64,000 nt of DNA from Candidatus Altimarinota bacterium (GTDB lineage Bacteria > Patescibacteriota > Gracilibacteria > UBA1369 > LOWO2-01-FULL-3): contig JALNWA010000001.1 of the NCBI GenBank assembly GCA_023231115.1, positions 267,638-331,637 of the forward strand, given 5' to 3'. The notes beneath the pieces are model-generated. The model ran no database searches. It worked only from the letters and a program-made list of their open reading frames with translations, and was not told where the DNA came from. The first letter of the stretch is position 1. Each line of letters begins with the position of its first letter. This document shows, piece by piece, positions 8,625 to 18,067 of this stretch. The position numbers were made by a program, and so were the translations under genes.

Positions 8625-11324
8625 ATGCAGGAATTTTTCTTAAGTGTATGGGAATTCATAAAAGCGCATCCTATTGCGATAGTTTTGTGGGTAATTGGGC
8701 TTTATTTAGGCATAAAACTGTTAATTTGGTTGATGAGGTTTTTATATAGATATTTGGATTCAAAGAACATTGTTTACCTAAAAATCACTCTTCCAAGGGA
8801 AGATTCGCCGAAGGACAAGGAAAAAGCCACAGAAAAAGATTTTCGCGAAAAGGTCTCGATAATGTCACAGTTTTTCAGAAATTTGCACGAAACAAGCGAA
8901 TTGAACTTGATGAACATAATTAAGACAAAGATTTTTAAGAATAATATATTTTCATTTGAGCTTGTCGCAAAACAAAAAGTCGTAAATTTTTACGTTACAA
9001 CTCCTAGGTATTATCAGGATATTTTGGAGAAACAAATCACGGCATATTACCCTGACGCAGAATTGGAAATTACACAAAAATATGAAGAAATCCTGCCTGA
9101 CCAAAAAATAAAAGGATATTACGCATATCAACATCAAGGATATTGGTTCCCGATTAAAACATTTAAAGTTTTGGAAAATGATCCGTTAAACGACATGACA
9201 AATATTTTTTCAAAACTTGCGGAAGATGAAACGGCGGCAATTCAGATGGTAATAAGACCTCGCAACGACAAATGGAATAAAAAAGCGGAAGAATATGGAG
9301 AAAAATATTTCAAAGGAAAAGATTCAGGAGGGTGGAAAATCCCAATCATCGGCCCGATTTTAAATGTATTTAAAGGCATTTTCCTCGGGTACGAAAAAAT
9401 GGACAAAGATGAAACAAAAGATGCGGGAGGAGGATACGTTCGTATGTTGCAAAGCAAAGAAGAAATTGCAAAAAGAATAGGAGAAAAATCAGGACAATCA
9501 GGATATGACGCGGTTATCAGGCTTCTTTCAACAGCAAAAACAGAAGCGCGCGCTGAAGAAATCAGCAATAATATAATCGTGAGTTTGAGTATGTTCAAGG
9601 ATCCTGGCTCAAACTGGTTCGACACAAGCAGATTGTTTTTTCTTGATGGAATGAACGACAAACTGTTTTTATTTAATTTTAGACATAGACTTCTTTACAC
9701 AAAATTCTTGTTTTTCGGAGAAAATCTAAACATACTTGCGGAAGACGAACTTTCGTCAGTTTTTCATTTTCCAAATTCAAGATACAACTACACTCCTGCA
9801 ATAAGATGGCTTGATTACAAGGTTTTACCTGCACCAGTAGATATGCCGACCGAAGGAATTGTACTTGGTCATAATATTTACAGAGGAAGCAAAAAAGAAA
9901 TAAGATTCCAAAGAAACGACAGATCTCGTCATCATTACATCATAGGTAAATCCGGATCAGGTAAATCTGCGCTTTTGTCATATATGGCAAGGCAGGATAT
10001 TATCAACGGAGAAGGAGTTTGCGTGATTGATCCGCACGGAGATTTGATCGACGACTTGATGGATTATGTGCCTAAAGAAAGAGCAAAAGACGTGATAATT
10101 TTTGATCCGGGCGACACCGAAAGACCAATGGGTCTAAATATTTTGGAAGCAAAAAATTCAGCGGAAATGGATCTTGCATCCTCTCAGGCAACTGAAATAT
10201 TTATCAAACTTTTCGGTGATGAAATCTTCGGACCGCGTATTCAGCATTATTTTAGAAATGCGTGTTTGACTCTTATGGAAGACCAAGACGAAGGTGCGAC
10301 ACTTATTGATATTCCTAGAATATTCACAGATGACGCCTTCTTGAAATACAAAGTCAAAAAGGTAAAAAATCCGGTCGTAAAATCTTTCTGGGAACATGAA
10401 TACGCCGCGACTGGAGACAGGGAAAGACAGGAAATGATCCCTTATTTCAGCGCGAAATTCGGTCCGTTCATCACAAATTCAATCATGAGAAATACAATCG
10501 GACAAAAAAATTCCTCATTCAATTTTAGAGAAATTATGGATCAAGGAAAGATACTTTTCGTAAAACTTTCAAAAGGTAAAATCGGAGATTTGAACACTCA
10601 ACTTCTCGGACTTGTAATCGTTGCAAGAATCCAAATGGCGGCTATGAGCAGGGCAGATATGCCTGAAGAAAAACGTAAAGATTTCTTCCTCTATGTTGAT
10701 GAGTTCCAAAATTTCGCGACAGACAGTTTCTGTTCAATCCTTTCTGAGGCGCGAAAATATCATTTGAATCTGATAATGGCGCATCAGTATATAAATCAGC
10801 TTGTAACAAGCAAATTCGGTGTAACATCAACACAAATCAGAGATGCGGTTTTTGGTAACGTCGGTACACTTTGTTCTTTCAAAGTAGGTGCCGAAGACGC
10901 TGAATATTTGGCAAAAGAATACGCGCCGCTACTTACAGAACAAGATGTTATCGGAATTTCGAATTACAAAATGTATTGTAAATTAAATATAAATAATACA
11001 ACTTCGCGTCCATTTTCAGTCGCAACAATTTGGGATACTACAAACAAAAATGAAAAAGTCGGAAAAGCAATTTGGGAACTTTCAAGACTAAAACACGGAA
11101 GAAAAAAAGAATTCGTAGAAGAAGAGATTGAGACAAGAATAGGAATAGATTTATCGGCACCTCCTGTTGATGTAAGCAAAATGCCGACTCAACCAAACCT
11201 CTCAGCGCCTCCTGAAGGCAACGCAATGGCTCAAATGCTAGGTGCGGCCGTACCGGCAAGCCCACAAACGCCACCGGAGCCAACTCCACCAGAGCCAACT
11301 CAACCGACTCCACCGGCCGCCTAA
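8625..11324 (+). CDS. TraG/VirD4-HerA-like membrane ATPase, 899 aa
   Basis: An N-terminal membrane segment (about 15-42, IAIVLWVIGLYLGIKLLIWL) is followed by a large soluble domain (about 50-430) and a RecA-like motor domain. Walker A is GKSGSGKSAL (about 445); DPHGDLIDDL follows, and Walker B is FLYVDEFQNF (about 690). The C-terminus (about 855-899) is Pro/Thr/Ala rich with repeated PPEPT units. The domain order matches type IV secretion coupling ATPases and related DNA or protein pumps seen in many patescibacterial genomes. The role is probably substrate transfer across the envelope or DNA uptake (inference). Its 3' end overlaps the convergent double-MutS gene by 4 bp. The VirB2-like gene at 38483-39379 could be a partner. 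Confidence 0.85.
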   Translation: MQEFFLSVWEFIKAHPIAIVLWVIGLYLGIKLLIWLMRFLYRYLDSKNIVYLKITLPREDSPKDKEKATEKDFREKVSIMSQFFRNLHETSELNLMNIIKTKIFKNNIFSFELVAKQKVVNFYVTTPRYYQDILEKQITAYYPDAELEITQKYEEILPDQKIKGYYAYQHQGYWFPIKTFKVLENDPLNDMTNIFSKLAEDETAAIQMVIRPRNDKWNKKAEEYGEKYFKGKDSGGWKIPIIGPILNVFKGIFLGYEKMDKDETKDAGGGYVRMLQSKEEIAKRIGEKSGQSGYDAVIRLLSTAKTEARAEEISNNIIVSLSMFKDPGSNWFDTSRLFFLDGMNDKLFLFNFRHRLLYTKFLFFGENLNILAEDELSSVFHFPNSRYNYTPAIRWLDYKVLPAPVDMPTEGIVLGHNIYRGSKKEIRFQRNDRSRHHYIIGKSGSGKSALLSYMARQDIINGEGVCVIDPHGDLIDDLMDYVPKERAKDVIIFDPGDTERPMGLNILEAKNSAEMDLASSQATEIFIKLFGDEIFGPRIQHYFRNACLTLMEDQDEGATLIDIPRIFTDDAFLKYKVKKVKNPVVKSFWEHEYAATGDRERQEMIPYFSAKFGPFITNSIMRNTIGQKNSSFNFREIMDQGKILFVKLSKGKIGDLNTQLLGLVIVARIQMAAMSRADMPEEKRKDFFLYVDEFQNFATDSFCSILSEARKYHLNLIMAHQYINQLVTSKFGVTSTQIRDAVFGNVGTLCSFKVGAEDAEYLAKEYAPLLTEQDVIGISNYKMYCKLNINNTTSRPFSVATIWDTTNKNEKVGKAIWELSRLKHGRKKEFVEEEIETRIGIDLSAPPVDVSKMPTQPNLSAPPEGNAMAQMLGAAVPASPQTPPEPTPPEPTQPTPPAA

Positions 11325-14300
11325 ATCAATCTGGCAAATTTAATAATTTCAGGATTAAGTCTCAACATTTCAGCCACATCGATAGCTTCGGAGTCTTCTC
11401 TTTTAGGGCTCATTTTATGGTCAAAAGTAACGTTTATAGCTCCACCTTCATCTCGTTTTGTCGTATGACCAAAATGAACAACATCTAACAGCTCAGGGAA
11501 AGATTCCGCGAGCTTGTCAGTTACATCATGACAATGTGAAGCGAAAGCCGCGTATTGCCCTCTCTTAAGCATTTCCACGACCATTGCGTAATACAAAGCA
11601 TCTTGATATTTTGGCGAAGTGGAAGACCCGAATTCATCCAGCATCACAAGATTAACTTTTCCGGCAACAGCTTTTTCCATCATTTGTTTTACTCTCATTA
11701 TTTCTTCTCCATAAGAACTCAAAGATTGATCACTTCTTGAAGTGACCCTGTCGAAATACATAATGTTGTCCAATAAAGGCATCGTAGCGCCCTCAGCACA
11801 AGGCGCATATCCTGTAGCCAAAGCCCACAAAAGGGCGGACATTGCACCCTTTTCCCAATGAGTTTTTCCGGACATATTTGAACTTCCAAGAAGTTTTGAT
11901 TTTTTTCCTTGCCTAAAAGAAACATCATTTCTGACCTGTTTGTCTTTTTTTACAAACAAACTCCACGCTTCAGGCAAATGAATTTCTCCGGTTGCATTAA
12001 ATGAAACAGGGCTCATACCTTGCCCCTTTATCATATGTCCAATATAAAAAAGTCCCATAGCGGAAGCGATACAGGAATTGACACTATGTTGGACATCTCT
12101 GTCTCTCGAAAAATACACTTCTTTTTCAAGCACTGTTTTATCTCTTTCACCAATTCTAGTTTTCTCCCCCACAATATTCCTAACTCTTGATATTAAACTT
12201 GTTCCAGAACCGACATTTGCACATTTATGCCTGACACCCCTCGAGGGGTTGGTGACATATTCTTCAAAATAATATTCAAGATTGTCAGCCATCTCGTGAG
12301 TGTCAATAGAATCATAGCTTCTGAGTATCGCCAGAAATTCGGCAGGATAATCTCTTCCGTCGACAAACATTTCTATCAGAAGAATAAAAGATAAAGTCCC
12401 ACCCCATTGATTATAAGAGTTAAGCTCCTCACCCCTTTTGATTTCTTTCCAATATCTGACAATCACGCCTATTTCATCCTTTACTTTATTCAAATCACAT
12501 TCCCATATTTTAAGCGGAGGTAAAAATTTATCGGATTTTTTGCAAACATCAACGGCACCATTAAATCCATCATCTATTCCATTCGGAGTTATTCCGGCCT
12601 CAAGTTCTTCCACCATTTCTTCATTAGATAGTATGACATCTTTTTGAATCCTCTCCAAAAGATTGAAAAAATATTCCAACGGATCCAAAGATGAATAAAG
12701 TTCGATTCTTTCTTCCTTATCACATTCTTTTGAATTGAGAAATATCTTGATTTTTTCAATTAGAGCTTTAATACGATTTCTATTAATTTTGCCCTTATTC
12801 TGTTCGTCAAATCCATCTTCAAATCTGGAGGCAAGATTAAAAAAATCCTGACTATATCTATTAATATGTTCTTTGTCACGAGAGAGATTTTCGTATCGGC
12901 GATAACCGCCAACCAGTTTATCCAATACGTCATAACTTTTGTTATAAATTGTCTTACGACAATTATTTTCATGCAAAAAACAAAGATAGAGTCCTATTCT
13001 TCTTTTTGTAACAATTCCGCACCACACCTCAGGGGTAGGCTCATCATCTTTGGAGAATTTTTCGAAAAGATTAACAATTTTAGGATCCGAAATCACTTCA
13101 TTTTGCTCTTTGTCTTTCATCTCCAAAATTTCTTCAACATTGCGATTGTCAATAACAACCTTGTATCTATCAACTCGTGATTTCCATTTTTTTATATCTT
13201 GAAGCTGTTGCTCCATAGGAAAACTATCTCCCATCAATTTTTTGTTCATCTCCAAATAAGCATAAATGGCATTCAAATCATAAGCATTACGACGGCCGAC
13301 GTCCAAAGGATTCATAGCCAAATTAAATCTCAAAAAATTTGCAAAATCAGCGATAGGCAGAAATTTAATAATAAAAAGCAATTTTTGCTCTATATCAAGC
13401 ATTTCTTCAAACCTGTCATTTCCGGCAAGTAATTCAAAAGTCCGTTGTCTTTCCAAAACTTCTTGCGAAGTTAAAGCATCCCCTCTAATAACCATATCAT
13501 TGATAGCGTTCTTCCTTAATTCAACATTATGAGGACTCCATCCACTAAACCGAATATCGCTATCCTCCATTGGGAGGTCTAGACCTAATCTAAAAGATCT
13601 ATCGGAACTGAATACAGTCAAAAGACTTTCTTTTTTTGCGTAGGGAATCCTTCCTCTATGTTCAGGATTTTTTAGCTTTTGGCGCTCTTCCTCGGTGTAA
13701 GGCACAACATCTCTAAAATTTGGCTTTGCAGTTTCACCCATACGTACATCTTGCCCATCCAAATATTTTTGAGCATTTTCAATAATGCTTAAATCAAGCC
13801 CCCGCCCCTTGGCAACAGCCAAAGCATTTGAATCTCTAAGTCCGTGCGCAAGCTTATAGTGATAAATCGGTGTTCCGGTGGCTTCATCAATATCTGTTTC
13901 AAAATGGTAAATTCCAAGATTTGGCTGAGAAATATGTTTTTGTAAAAATTTTTCATTATGAGATGCCAAGAAGACTCTCGCGCCTTTTGAAGGCAAATAC
14001 AAAACCGCACCTGCACGAAGTAGCTTGTATTGATCCTGCGCCGAAGTTGTTGACCACCCCTCGTCAACACAAACAAAAGGTTTATTTCCCAAAGATAACG
14101 TAAGTTTTTCCCAATTATCAGTTTCGCTTCCAAAAGCGCTCAAATCTCTAAAATGATCTGTCGAAGCCCTATCCAGATAATGAAAAGAATCATGCATAAC
14201 AGGAAAATTAGAGCCGGCCTCACATGGCACATATCCAAAACTTTGAGCCAAGCATTGCATAAAAAATTCTTTCTTGAGTCCGCTGAAAGATTTTCCCGAC

Positions 14301-15247
14301 ATATTGCTTCCGGAATAAACCGTGACTTCATGTTCATCCGGAGAATCATTCAGAACTTGTTTAAAATCCGTAGATTCTTTTCTTCTTACAAAATTCCAAC
14401 CTTGCTTATATGTTCTCGGAAGACTTACATCAAGGCCTGCAGACGTATAGCCATCAGTTTTTGAAATATTTGCAAACTCAAAAAAGACACCGACTTTCTC
14501 ATTAAAATCATTGAAAGCACGTCCGATTCTTGTAGAAACAGACTCAACCTTAGAAAAATCTTCTTTTAGAAAAAAATCCCTGGTCAAACATTCCAAAGAT
14601 TTACCAAACGCTTCCATTTCTTTTGCTATAGTCAAAAGTAGGGGATTGCCGGATTCGGAAAACAACGCAGCCAGTGAAGAAAGAGACTCCCTGCCTTTCT
14701 GGACCAACTCTATTCCTTTTTCCACAATATCTGAAGCAATACTTTTATTCCCGTGTCTGTAGGCAAATAAAGCGGTTTGGGTTTGATAAAAATCAACTTT
14801 AATAGTCGCGAATAAATGCTCAAAAATTCCTGAATAAACAGCATAACAGCAATTTTTAAGCTTAATAGCTTCATCAAGTCCGTCAAGTTCCAGCAAAGAA
14901 GTGATCAAAGCCTGTCTTTGTTTTATCTGAGTACGATCAGTTGAAGGAGTAATTATAAAATCAAACATTTTCTTAGTCTCAGGAAGTCCTCGTAAAACCT
15001 CAGGGATGTGATCAACACTTTCTCCCCTCCAATCAGATTTTTTTCGCACGCCCATCTCAAAATCCTCACTCTGAACGCTGTAAGAAGCCTTTTTTGAATC
15101 ATCAAAAAGCCTTTCCATGCAGAAACCACTCAATAAATCCAAACATTCAGGCTCGTCAGATCCGTTTTCCGCCACGACCGGTTTCTCAACCAAACCTTCT
15201 ACTCCCTCCTCTAAATCAACACCATCAGGTGTTTTTACATTTGGCAT
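11321..15247 (-). CDS. Single-chain tandem MutS-like protein with two ATPase domains, 1308 aa
   Basis: Two MutS-type ATPase domains occur in one polypeptide. The first (about 300-500) has Walker A GSNMSGKS (313-320), Walker B FVCVDEG (391-397), then STTS and VFLASH (425-430). The second (about 1085-1308) has GSSNMSGKT (1121-1129), VMLDEFGSSTS (1201-1211) and AAFASHCHD (1233-1241). Each is preceded by a helical lever-like region beginning with a similar RQ-rich helix (about 106-130 and 590-620), so the gene looks like a duplicated core-plus-ATPase unit. MutS proteins normally dimerise through composite ATP sites; this one could form them within one chain. No mismatch-recognition domain with an F-x-E motif is visible. 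It has a promoter at 15271-15299. The role in repair, recombination or another process is unknown. Confidence 0.85.
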   Translation of the reverse strand: MPNVKTPDGVDLEEGVEGLVEKPVVAENGSDEPECLDLLSGFCMERLFDDSKKASYSVQSEDFEMGVRKKSDWRGESVDHIPEVLRGLPETKKMFDFIITPSTDRTQIKQRQALITSLLELDGLDEAIKLKNCCYAVYSGIFEHLFATIKVDFYQTQTALFAYRHGNKSIASDIVEKGIELVQKGRESLSSLAALFSESGNPLLLTIAKEMEAFGKSLECLTRDFFLKEDFSKVESVSTRIGRAFNDFNEKVGVFFEFANISKTDGYTSAGLDVSLPRTYKQGWNFVRRKESTDFKQVLNDSPDEHEVTVYSGSNMSGKSFSGLKKEFFMQCLAQSFGYVPCEAGSNFPVMHDSFHYLDRASTDHFRDLSAFGSETDNWEKLTLSLGNKPFVCVDEGWSTTSAQDQYKLLRAGAVLYLPSKGARVFLASHNEKFLQKHISQPNLGIYHFETDIDEATGTPIYHYKLAHGLRDSNALAVAKGRGLDLSIIENAQKYLDGQDVRMGETAKPNFRDVVPYTEEERQKLKNPEHRGRIPYAKKESLLTVFSSDRSFRLGLDLPMEDSDIRFSGWSPHNVELRKNAINDMVIRGDALTSQEVLERQRTFELLAGNDRFEEMLDIEQKLLFIIKFLPIADFANFLRFNLAMNPLDVGRRNAYDLNAIYAYLEMNKKLMGDSFPMEQQLQDIKKWKSRVDRYKVVIDNRNVEEILEMKDKEQNEVISDPKIVNLFEKFSKDDEPTPEVWCGIVTKRRIGLYLCFLHENNCRKTIYNKSYDVLDKLVGGYRRYENLSRDKEHINRYSQDFFNLASRFEDGFDEQNKGKINRNRIKALIEKIKIFLNSKECDKEERIELYSSLDPLEYFFNLLERIQKDVILSNEEMVEELEAGITPNGIDDGFNGAVDVCKKSDKFLPPLKIWECDLNKVKDEIGVIVRYWKEIKRGEELNSYNQWGGTLSFILLIEMFVDGRDYPAEFLAILRSYDSIDTHEMADNLEYYFEEYVTNPSRGVRHKCANVGSGTSLISRVRNIVGEKTRIGERDKTVLEKEVYFSRDRDVQHSVNSCIASAMGLFYIGHMIKGQGMSPVSFNATGEIHLPEAWSLFVKKDKQVRNDVSFRQGKKSKLLGSSNMSGKTHWEKGAMSALLWALATGYAPCAEGATMPLLDNIMYFDRVTSRSDQSLSSYGEEIMRVKQMMEKAVAGKVNLVMLDEFGSSTSPKYQDALYYAMVVEMLKRGQYAAFASHCHDVTDKLAESFPELLDVVHFGHTTKRDEGGAINVTFDHKMSPKREDSEAIDVAEMLRLNPEIIKFARLI

Positions 15248-15270
15248 AACAAAAATACAAAAAGGAGGTA

Positions 15271-15299
15271 TTTATACCTAATTGAGGGCAAAAACACAA
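15271..15299 (-). promoter_or_regulatory. Promoter for the tandem MutS-like gene
   Basis: Minus strand TTGTGT (15294-15299), 17-bp spacer, TATAAA (15271-15276). The -10 lies inside an inverted repeat, GGTAT/ATACC (15268-15279), which could be an operator. Confidence 0.6.
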
Positions 15300-15312
15300 G
15301 AAAATAAAATTG

Positions 15313-15389
15313 TGGTGTCAAGGGGGAGACTTGAACTCCCGACCTCCGGGTTATGAATCCGACGCTCTAACCAGCTGAGCTACCCTGAC
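15313..15389 (-). tRNA. tRNA-Met (CAT), non-initiator type
   Basis: A 77-nt cloverleaf including an encoded CCA: acceptor GTCAGGG/CCTTGAC, D arm GCTC/GAGC, anticodon loop TTCATAA, T arm GGGAG/CTCCC with loop TTCAAGT. The G1-C72 pair makes it an elongator, or an Ile tRNA with a lysidine-modified anticodon. The anticodon stem has an A31-C39 mismatch and a U27-G43 wobble. From the anticodon stem to the T arm it is nearly identical to the neighbouring initiator tRNA. Confidence 0.9.
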
Positions 15390-15417
15390 AGGTTTGAATT
15401 AAACGAAAAAGCAATTT

Positions 15418-15492
15418 TGGTTGCGGGGGGGAGATTCGAACTCCCGACCTCCGGGTTATGAGCCCGACGAGCTGCCACTGCTCTACCCCGCG
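15418..15492 (-). tRNA. Initiator tRNA-fMet (CAT)
   Basis: A 75-nt cloverleaf with encoded CCA. It shows the initiator hallmarks: a C1-A72 mismatch at the acceptor end (CGCGGGG/CCCCGCA) and three G-C pairs at the bottom of the anticodon stem (TCGGG/CCCGG) around CTCATAA. The D loop is short. It is transcribed ahead of tRNA-Met from a promoter at 15519-15547. Confidence 0.95.
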
Positions 15493-15518
15493 CCATTAAA
15501 GAACAAATTAGCCATGAA

Positions 15519-15547
15519 AAAATACGGCAATTCATAACCAAAGTCAA
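15519..15547 (-). promoter_or_regulatory. Promoter for the tRNA-fMet/tRNA-Met pair
   Basis: Minus strand TTGACT (15542-15547), 17-bp spacer, TATTTT (15519-15524), about 20 bp upstream of the mature tRNA 5' end. Confidence 0.65.
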
Positions 15548-15556
15548 ATTAAACAA

Positions 15557-15955
15557 TTAATTCCCAAAAAAAAATTTCCACCATTTTTGCGCATTCGAAA
15601 GCCCGATGTCTTTCGCGAATTCACCGGTTCCACCGTCCAAAACCTCATCATTTTTACTCAAAACATCTTCCGAAAGAACAATAACTTCTTCGCCGGGATT
15701 TACAAGTCCAAGGCTTTGTTTTGCGATTTTATCGATGTATTCTTCAGAAGTAAAATAAAGATAATCATCATTTTTTTGAGCGTTTTCTTGCGCAATTCTT
15801 TCATTCTCAGCACGAAAAGTCTCGATATACGTATCAATCTTATAACTGTTGTAAACATTTTTCGTAAGAGAATAAATCAAGTAGGAGACAAGCAAAAATT
15901 CGACGATTATAATTATTCTTGTAAAGCTGGATGTGTTGGAAAAACGTGAAGACAT
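15557..15955 (-). CDS. FtsB/DivIC-like septum formation initiator
   Basis: The 132-residue protein has one membrane segment (about 12-32, RIIIIVEFLLVSYLIYSL), a short periplasmic coiled coil (about 40-70, TFRAENERIAQENAQ) and the conserved FtsB/DivIC ending YIDKIAKQSLGLVNPGEEV. Proteins of this type link the divisome core to peptidoglycan synthesis. The C-terminal tail beyond residue 95 is poorly conserved. It is divergent from murC, another envelope gene, and precedes the tRNA pair. Confidence 0.85.
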   Translation of the reverse strand: MSSRFSNTSSFTRIIIIVEFLLVSYLIYSLTKNVYNSYKIDTYIETFRAENERIAQENAQKNDDYLYFTSEEYIDKIAKQSLGLVNPGEEVIVLSEDVLSKNDEVLDGGTGEFAKDIGLSNAQKWWKFFFGN

Positions 15956-16005
15956 ATTGCATTTTTAGGCGAAAAAACTCTATCATAATTAAAACATTTA
16001 CTCAA

Positions 16006-17304
16006 ATGCCCAAAACAAACCACGTACATTTTATAGGAATAGGAGGAATAGGCACATCCGCGATTGCGCACATCATGAAGAAAAAAGGTGCGGTCGTGAG
16101 CGGATCTGACATGGAAAAAACTGAAATTACAGACGCGTTAAAAAATAGCGGAATAAAAGTAAAAGTAGGTCACGACGCAAAAAATATTACAAAAAAAATA
16201 GATCTCGTAGTTTATTCTCCGGCAATTTCAAAAGACAACACAGAGCTTGTGCAAGCCGAAAAACTCGGCATAAAAACAATGACATATCCGCAAGCATTGG
16301 GAGAACTTTCAAAAGAATACTTCACGATCGCAGTTTCCGGCGCGCACGGAAAATCCACAACAACAGCCATGATAGCACTCCTCCTAAATGACGCAAAACT
16401 TGATCCGACTGTTGTTATCGGCACGAAAATTCGTGAATTTAAAAATCAAAATTTCAGAGTGGGAAAATCGAAATATTTGGTTGTGGAAGCCTGCGAATAC
16501 AAAAGATCTTTCTTGAATATTCATCCGGATATTTTGGTGATTACAAATATCGAAGCCGATCATTTGGATTATTATAAAGATTTAAAAGATTACAAAAACG
16601 CGTTTACGCAGATGTCGGAAAAGGTAAAAGACGGTGGCATAATCGTAATAAATGACAACGACAAAAATTCAGTTGATGCTATAAAAAAGACAAAAAACAA
16701 AGTAATAAAATTAAGCGAAATTAAAAAACTTAAAATAAAAATCGAACCAAAAGTCGTAGGAAGTTTCAACAAATTAAACGCATCAATGGCGGCAATAGTA
16801 GGGGATTTACTTGATATTCCAAAAGAAAAAATCGAATCATCAATAAAAAATTTCAAAGGAACTTGGCGCAGACTTGAAGAAAAAAAGAAAATCGGAAAAA
16901 CAAGAATTATCGACGATTACGGCCACCATCCAACAGAAATCACGATGACACTTGCCGCAATTCGCGAAGAAAATCCTCATGCAAAAATTTTGTGTGTGTT
17001 CCAACCACATCAACACAACCGCACGATAGAGCTATTAAAAGGTTTCGCAAATTCATTTCATGATGTCGACGAAGTAATTATCCCCGACATTTATAAAGTT
17101 CGTGATAAAGCTGAAGATATAGCGAAAATCTCTGCAAAAATTCTTGCCGACGAAATAAACAAAGCCTGCAAAAAACAAAAAGCTTCTGACGGAGGAGGCC
17201 TTCCAAAAACCGCAAAATTTATTCTAAAAAACCACGCAAACTACGACATAATCGTAACAATGGGCGCAGGAAATATTTATAATATATACGAGATTTTGAA
17301 ATAA
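16006..17304 (+). CDS. murC: UDP-N-acetylmuramate-L-alanine ligase
   Basis: Adds L-Ala to UDP-MurNAc in the cytoplasm, the first step of the peptidoglycan stem peptide. The ATG at 16006 is chosen because the family's N-terminal FIGIGGIGTSAIAH motif follows directly; an in-frame start further upstream (15931) would overlap the divergent ftsB-like gene. The 432-residue protein has the ATP loop SGAHGKSTTTAM (about 111-122), VEACEYKRSFL, NIEADHLDYY and DDYGHHPTEI (about 302). Length is slightly short but complete. The window's murJ and this gene show that peptidoglycan is made. Confidence 0.95.
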   Translation: MPKTNHVHFIGIGGIGTSAIAHIMKKKGAVVSGSDMEKTEITDALKNSGIKVKVGHDAKNITKKIDLVVYSPAISKDNTELVQAEKLGIKTMTYPQALGELSKEYFTIAVSGAHGKSTTTAMIALLLNDAKLDPTVVIGTKIREFKNQNFRVGKSKYLVVEACEYKRSFLNIHPDILVITNIEADHLDYYKDLKDYKNAFTQMSEKVKDGGIIVINDNDKNSVDAIKKTKNKVIKLSEIKKLKIKIEPKVVGSFNKLNASMAAIVGDLLDIPKEKIESSIKNFKGTWRRLEEKKKIGKTRIIDDYGHHPTEITMTLAAIREENPHAKILCVFQPHQHNRTIELLKGFANSFHDVDEVIIPDIYKVRDKAEDIAKISAKILADEINKACKKQKASDGGGLPKTAKFILKNHANYDIIVTMGAGNIYNIYEILK

Positions 17305-17327
17305 TCCGCCTCACAAGGTCTATAGAC

Positions 17328-17355
17328 TTGCTAAAACCACAAAAAAGTGTAATAT
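17328..17355 (+). promoter_or_regulatory. Probable promoter for the 17390/18064 gene pair
   Basis: TTGCTA (17328-17333), 16-bp spacer, TAATAT (17350-17355). A 10-bp palindrome, GTCTATAGAC, just upstream (17318-17327) could be an operator or part of a murC terminator. Confidence 0.45.
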
Positions 17356-17389
17356 AGAGTCTCTTTTTTTACATACAAAAATTTAATAA

Positions 17390-18067
17390 ATGCTTAGACT
17401 CGTAACATCACAACCGGAAAACGATGGAGAAGGACAAGATCAAGAACCATGTCAAAGACGCCAATCAAGCATATTGGGAGAATACGATAAACGCAGAGAA
17501 ATAATTAGAGTAGTGCAAGAAGTGCAAGCCGGAACAATAAGAACTCTAAAAAAAGCCATGGCCATGCTTGGGCTCAAAGGCATAAAATTCGAGGAACCTG
17601 AAACGGAACTTAAAAAAATGAATAACGAATACCTTAGAGACTTAGCAACATTATTCGAAGAAAAAGACGACACGGATCCAATGCTTAAACAGGCTAGAAG
17701 CGATTTACGAAGAATCGAAAGCAGACCAATATATCCAAGAGTTTTAATAACTATCGACGCATTTGAAAGACAACATAGAAACGCTCCATACTTCAAAGAA
17801 TTAAAAAAAAGAATAGGCGCAATAAGAGCAATAAAAAGACATCAACTTATACTTTCATTCAAAAGAAAACTCGCGGATTTAAGTAAACAATATGATTGGT
17901 ACACGGCAATACAATTTAAAGAGTCTTTTTTCCCGACAGAATATGAAGAAGGATGCGGACTAAAAATAGAGGATTTAAACCCGTCTGCCTCTGAAAGAAT
18001 GCTTCTAAATCAAATACGAATGCAGGAAGATGAATATGAAGAAGGTTTTAACACAAAATTGTCATGA
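17390..18067 (+). CDS. Unrecognised helical protein, first of a paralogous pair (225 aa)
   Basis: No known family. It shares three blocks with the next gene: an N-terminal TLKKAMAMLGLKGIKF (about 46-61), a basic central helix KKRIGAIRAIKRHQLILSF, and a C-terminal FKESFFPTEYEEGCGL followed by DLNPSASERM. The protein is charged, mostly helical, cytosolic, and rich in Arg/Lys, which would allow nucleic acid binding (inference). Its TGA stop overlaps the next ATG (ATGA), so the two are translationally coupled. It arose together with the downstream gene by tandem duplication. Confidence 0.7.
   Translation: MLRLVTSQPENDGEGQDQEPCQRRQSSILGEYDKRREIIRVVQEVQAGTIRTLKKAMAMLGLKGIKFEEPETELKKMNNEYLRDLATLFEEKDDTDPMLKQARSDLRRIESRPIYPRVLITIDAFERQHRNAPYFKELKKRIGAIRAIKRHQLILSFKRKLADLSKQYDWYTAIQFKESFFPTEYEEGCGLKIEDLNPSASERMLLNQIRMQEDEYEEGFNTKLS

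Noticed and set aside
15931..16005. Upstream in-frame extension of murC.
   Set aside because: It would overlap the divergent ftsB-like start and the extra residues do not match MurC; the family's N-terminal motif starts right after the 16006 ATG.
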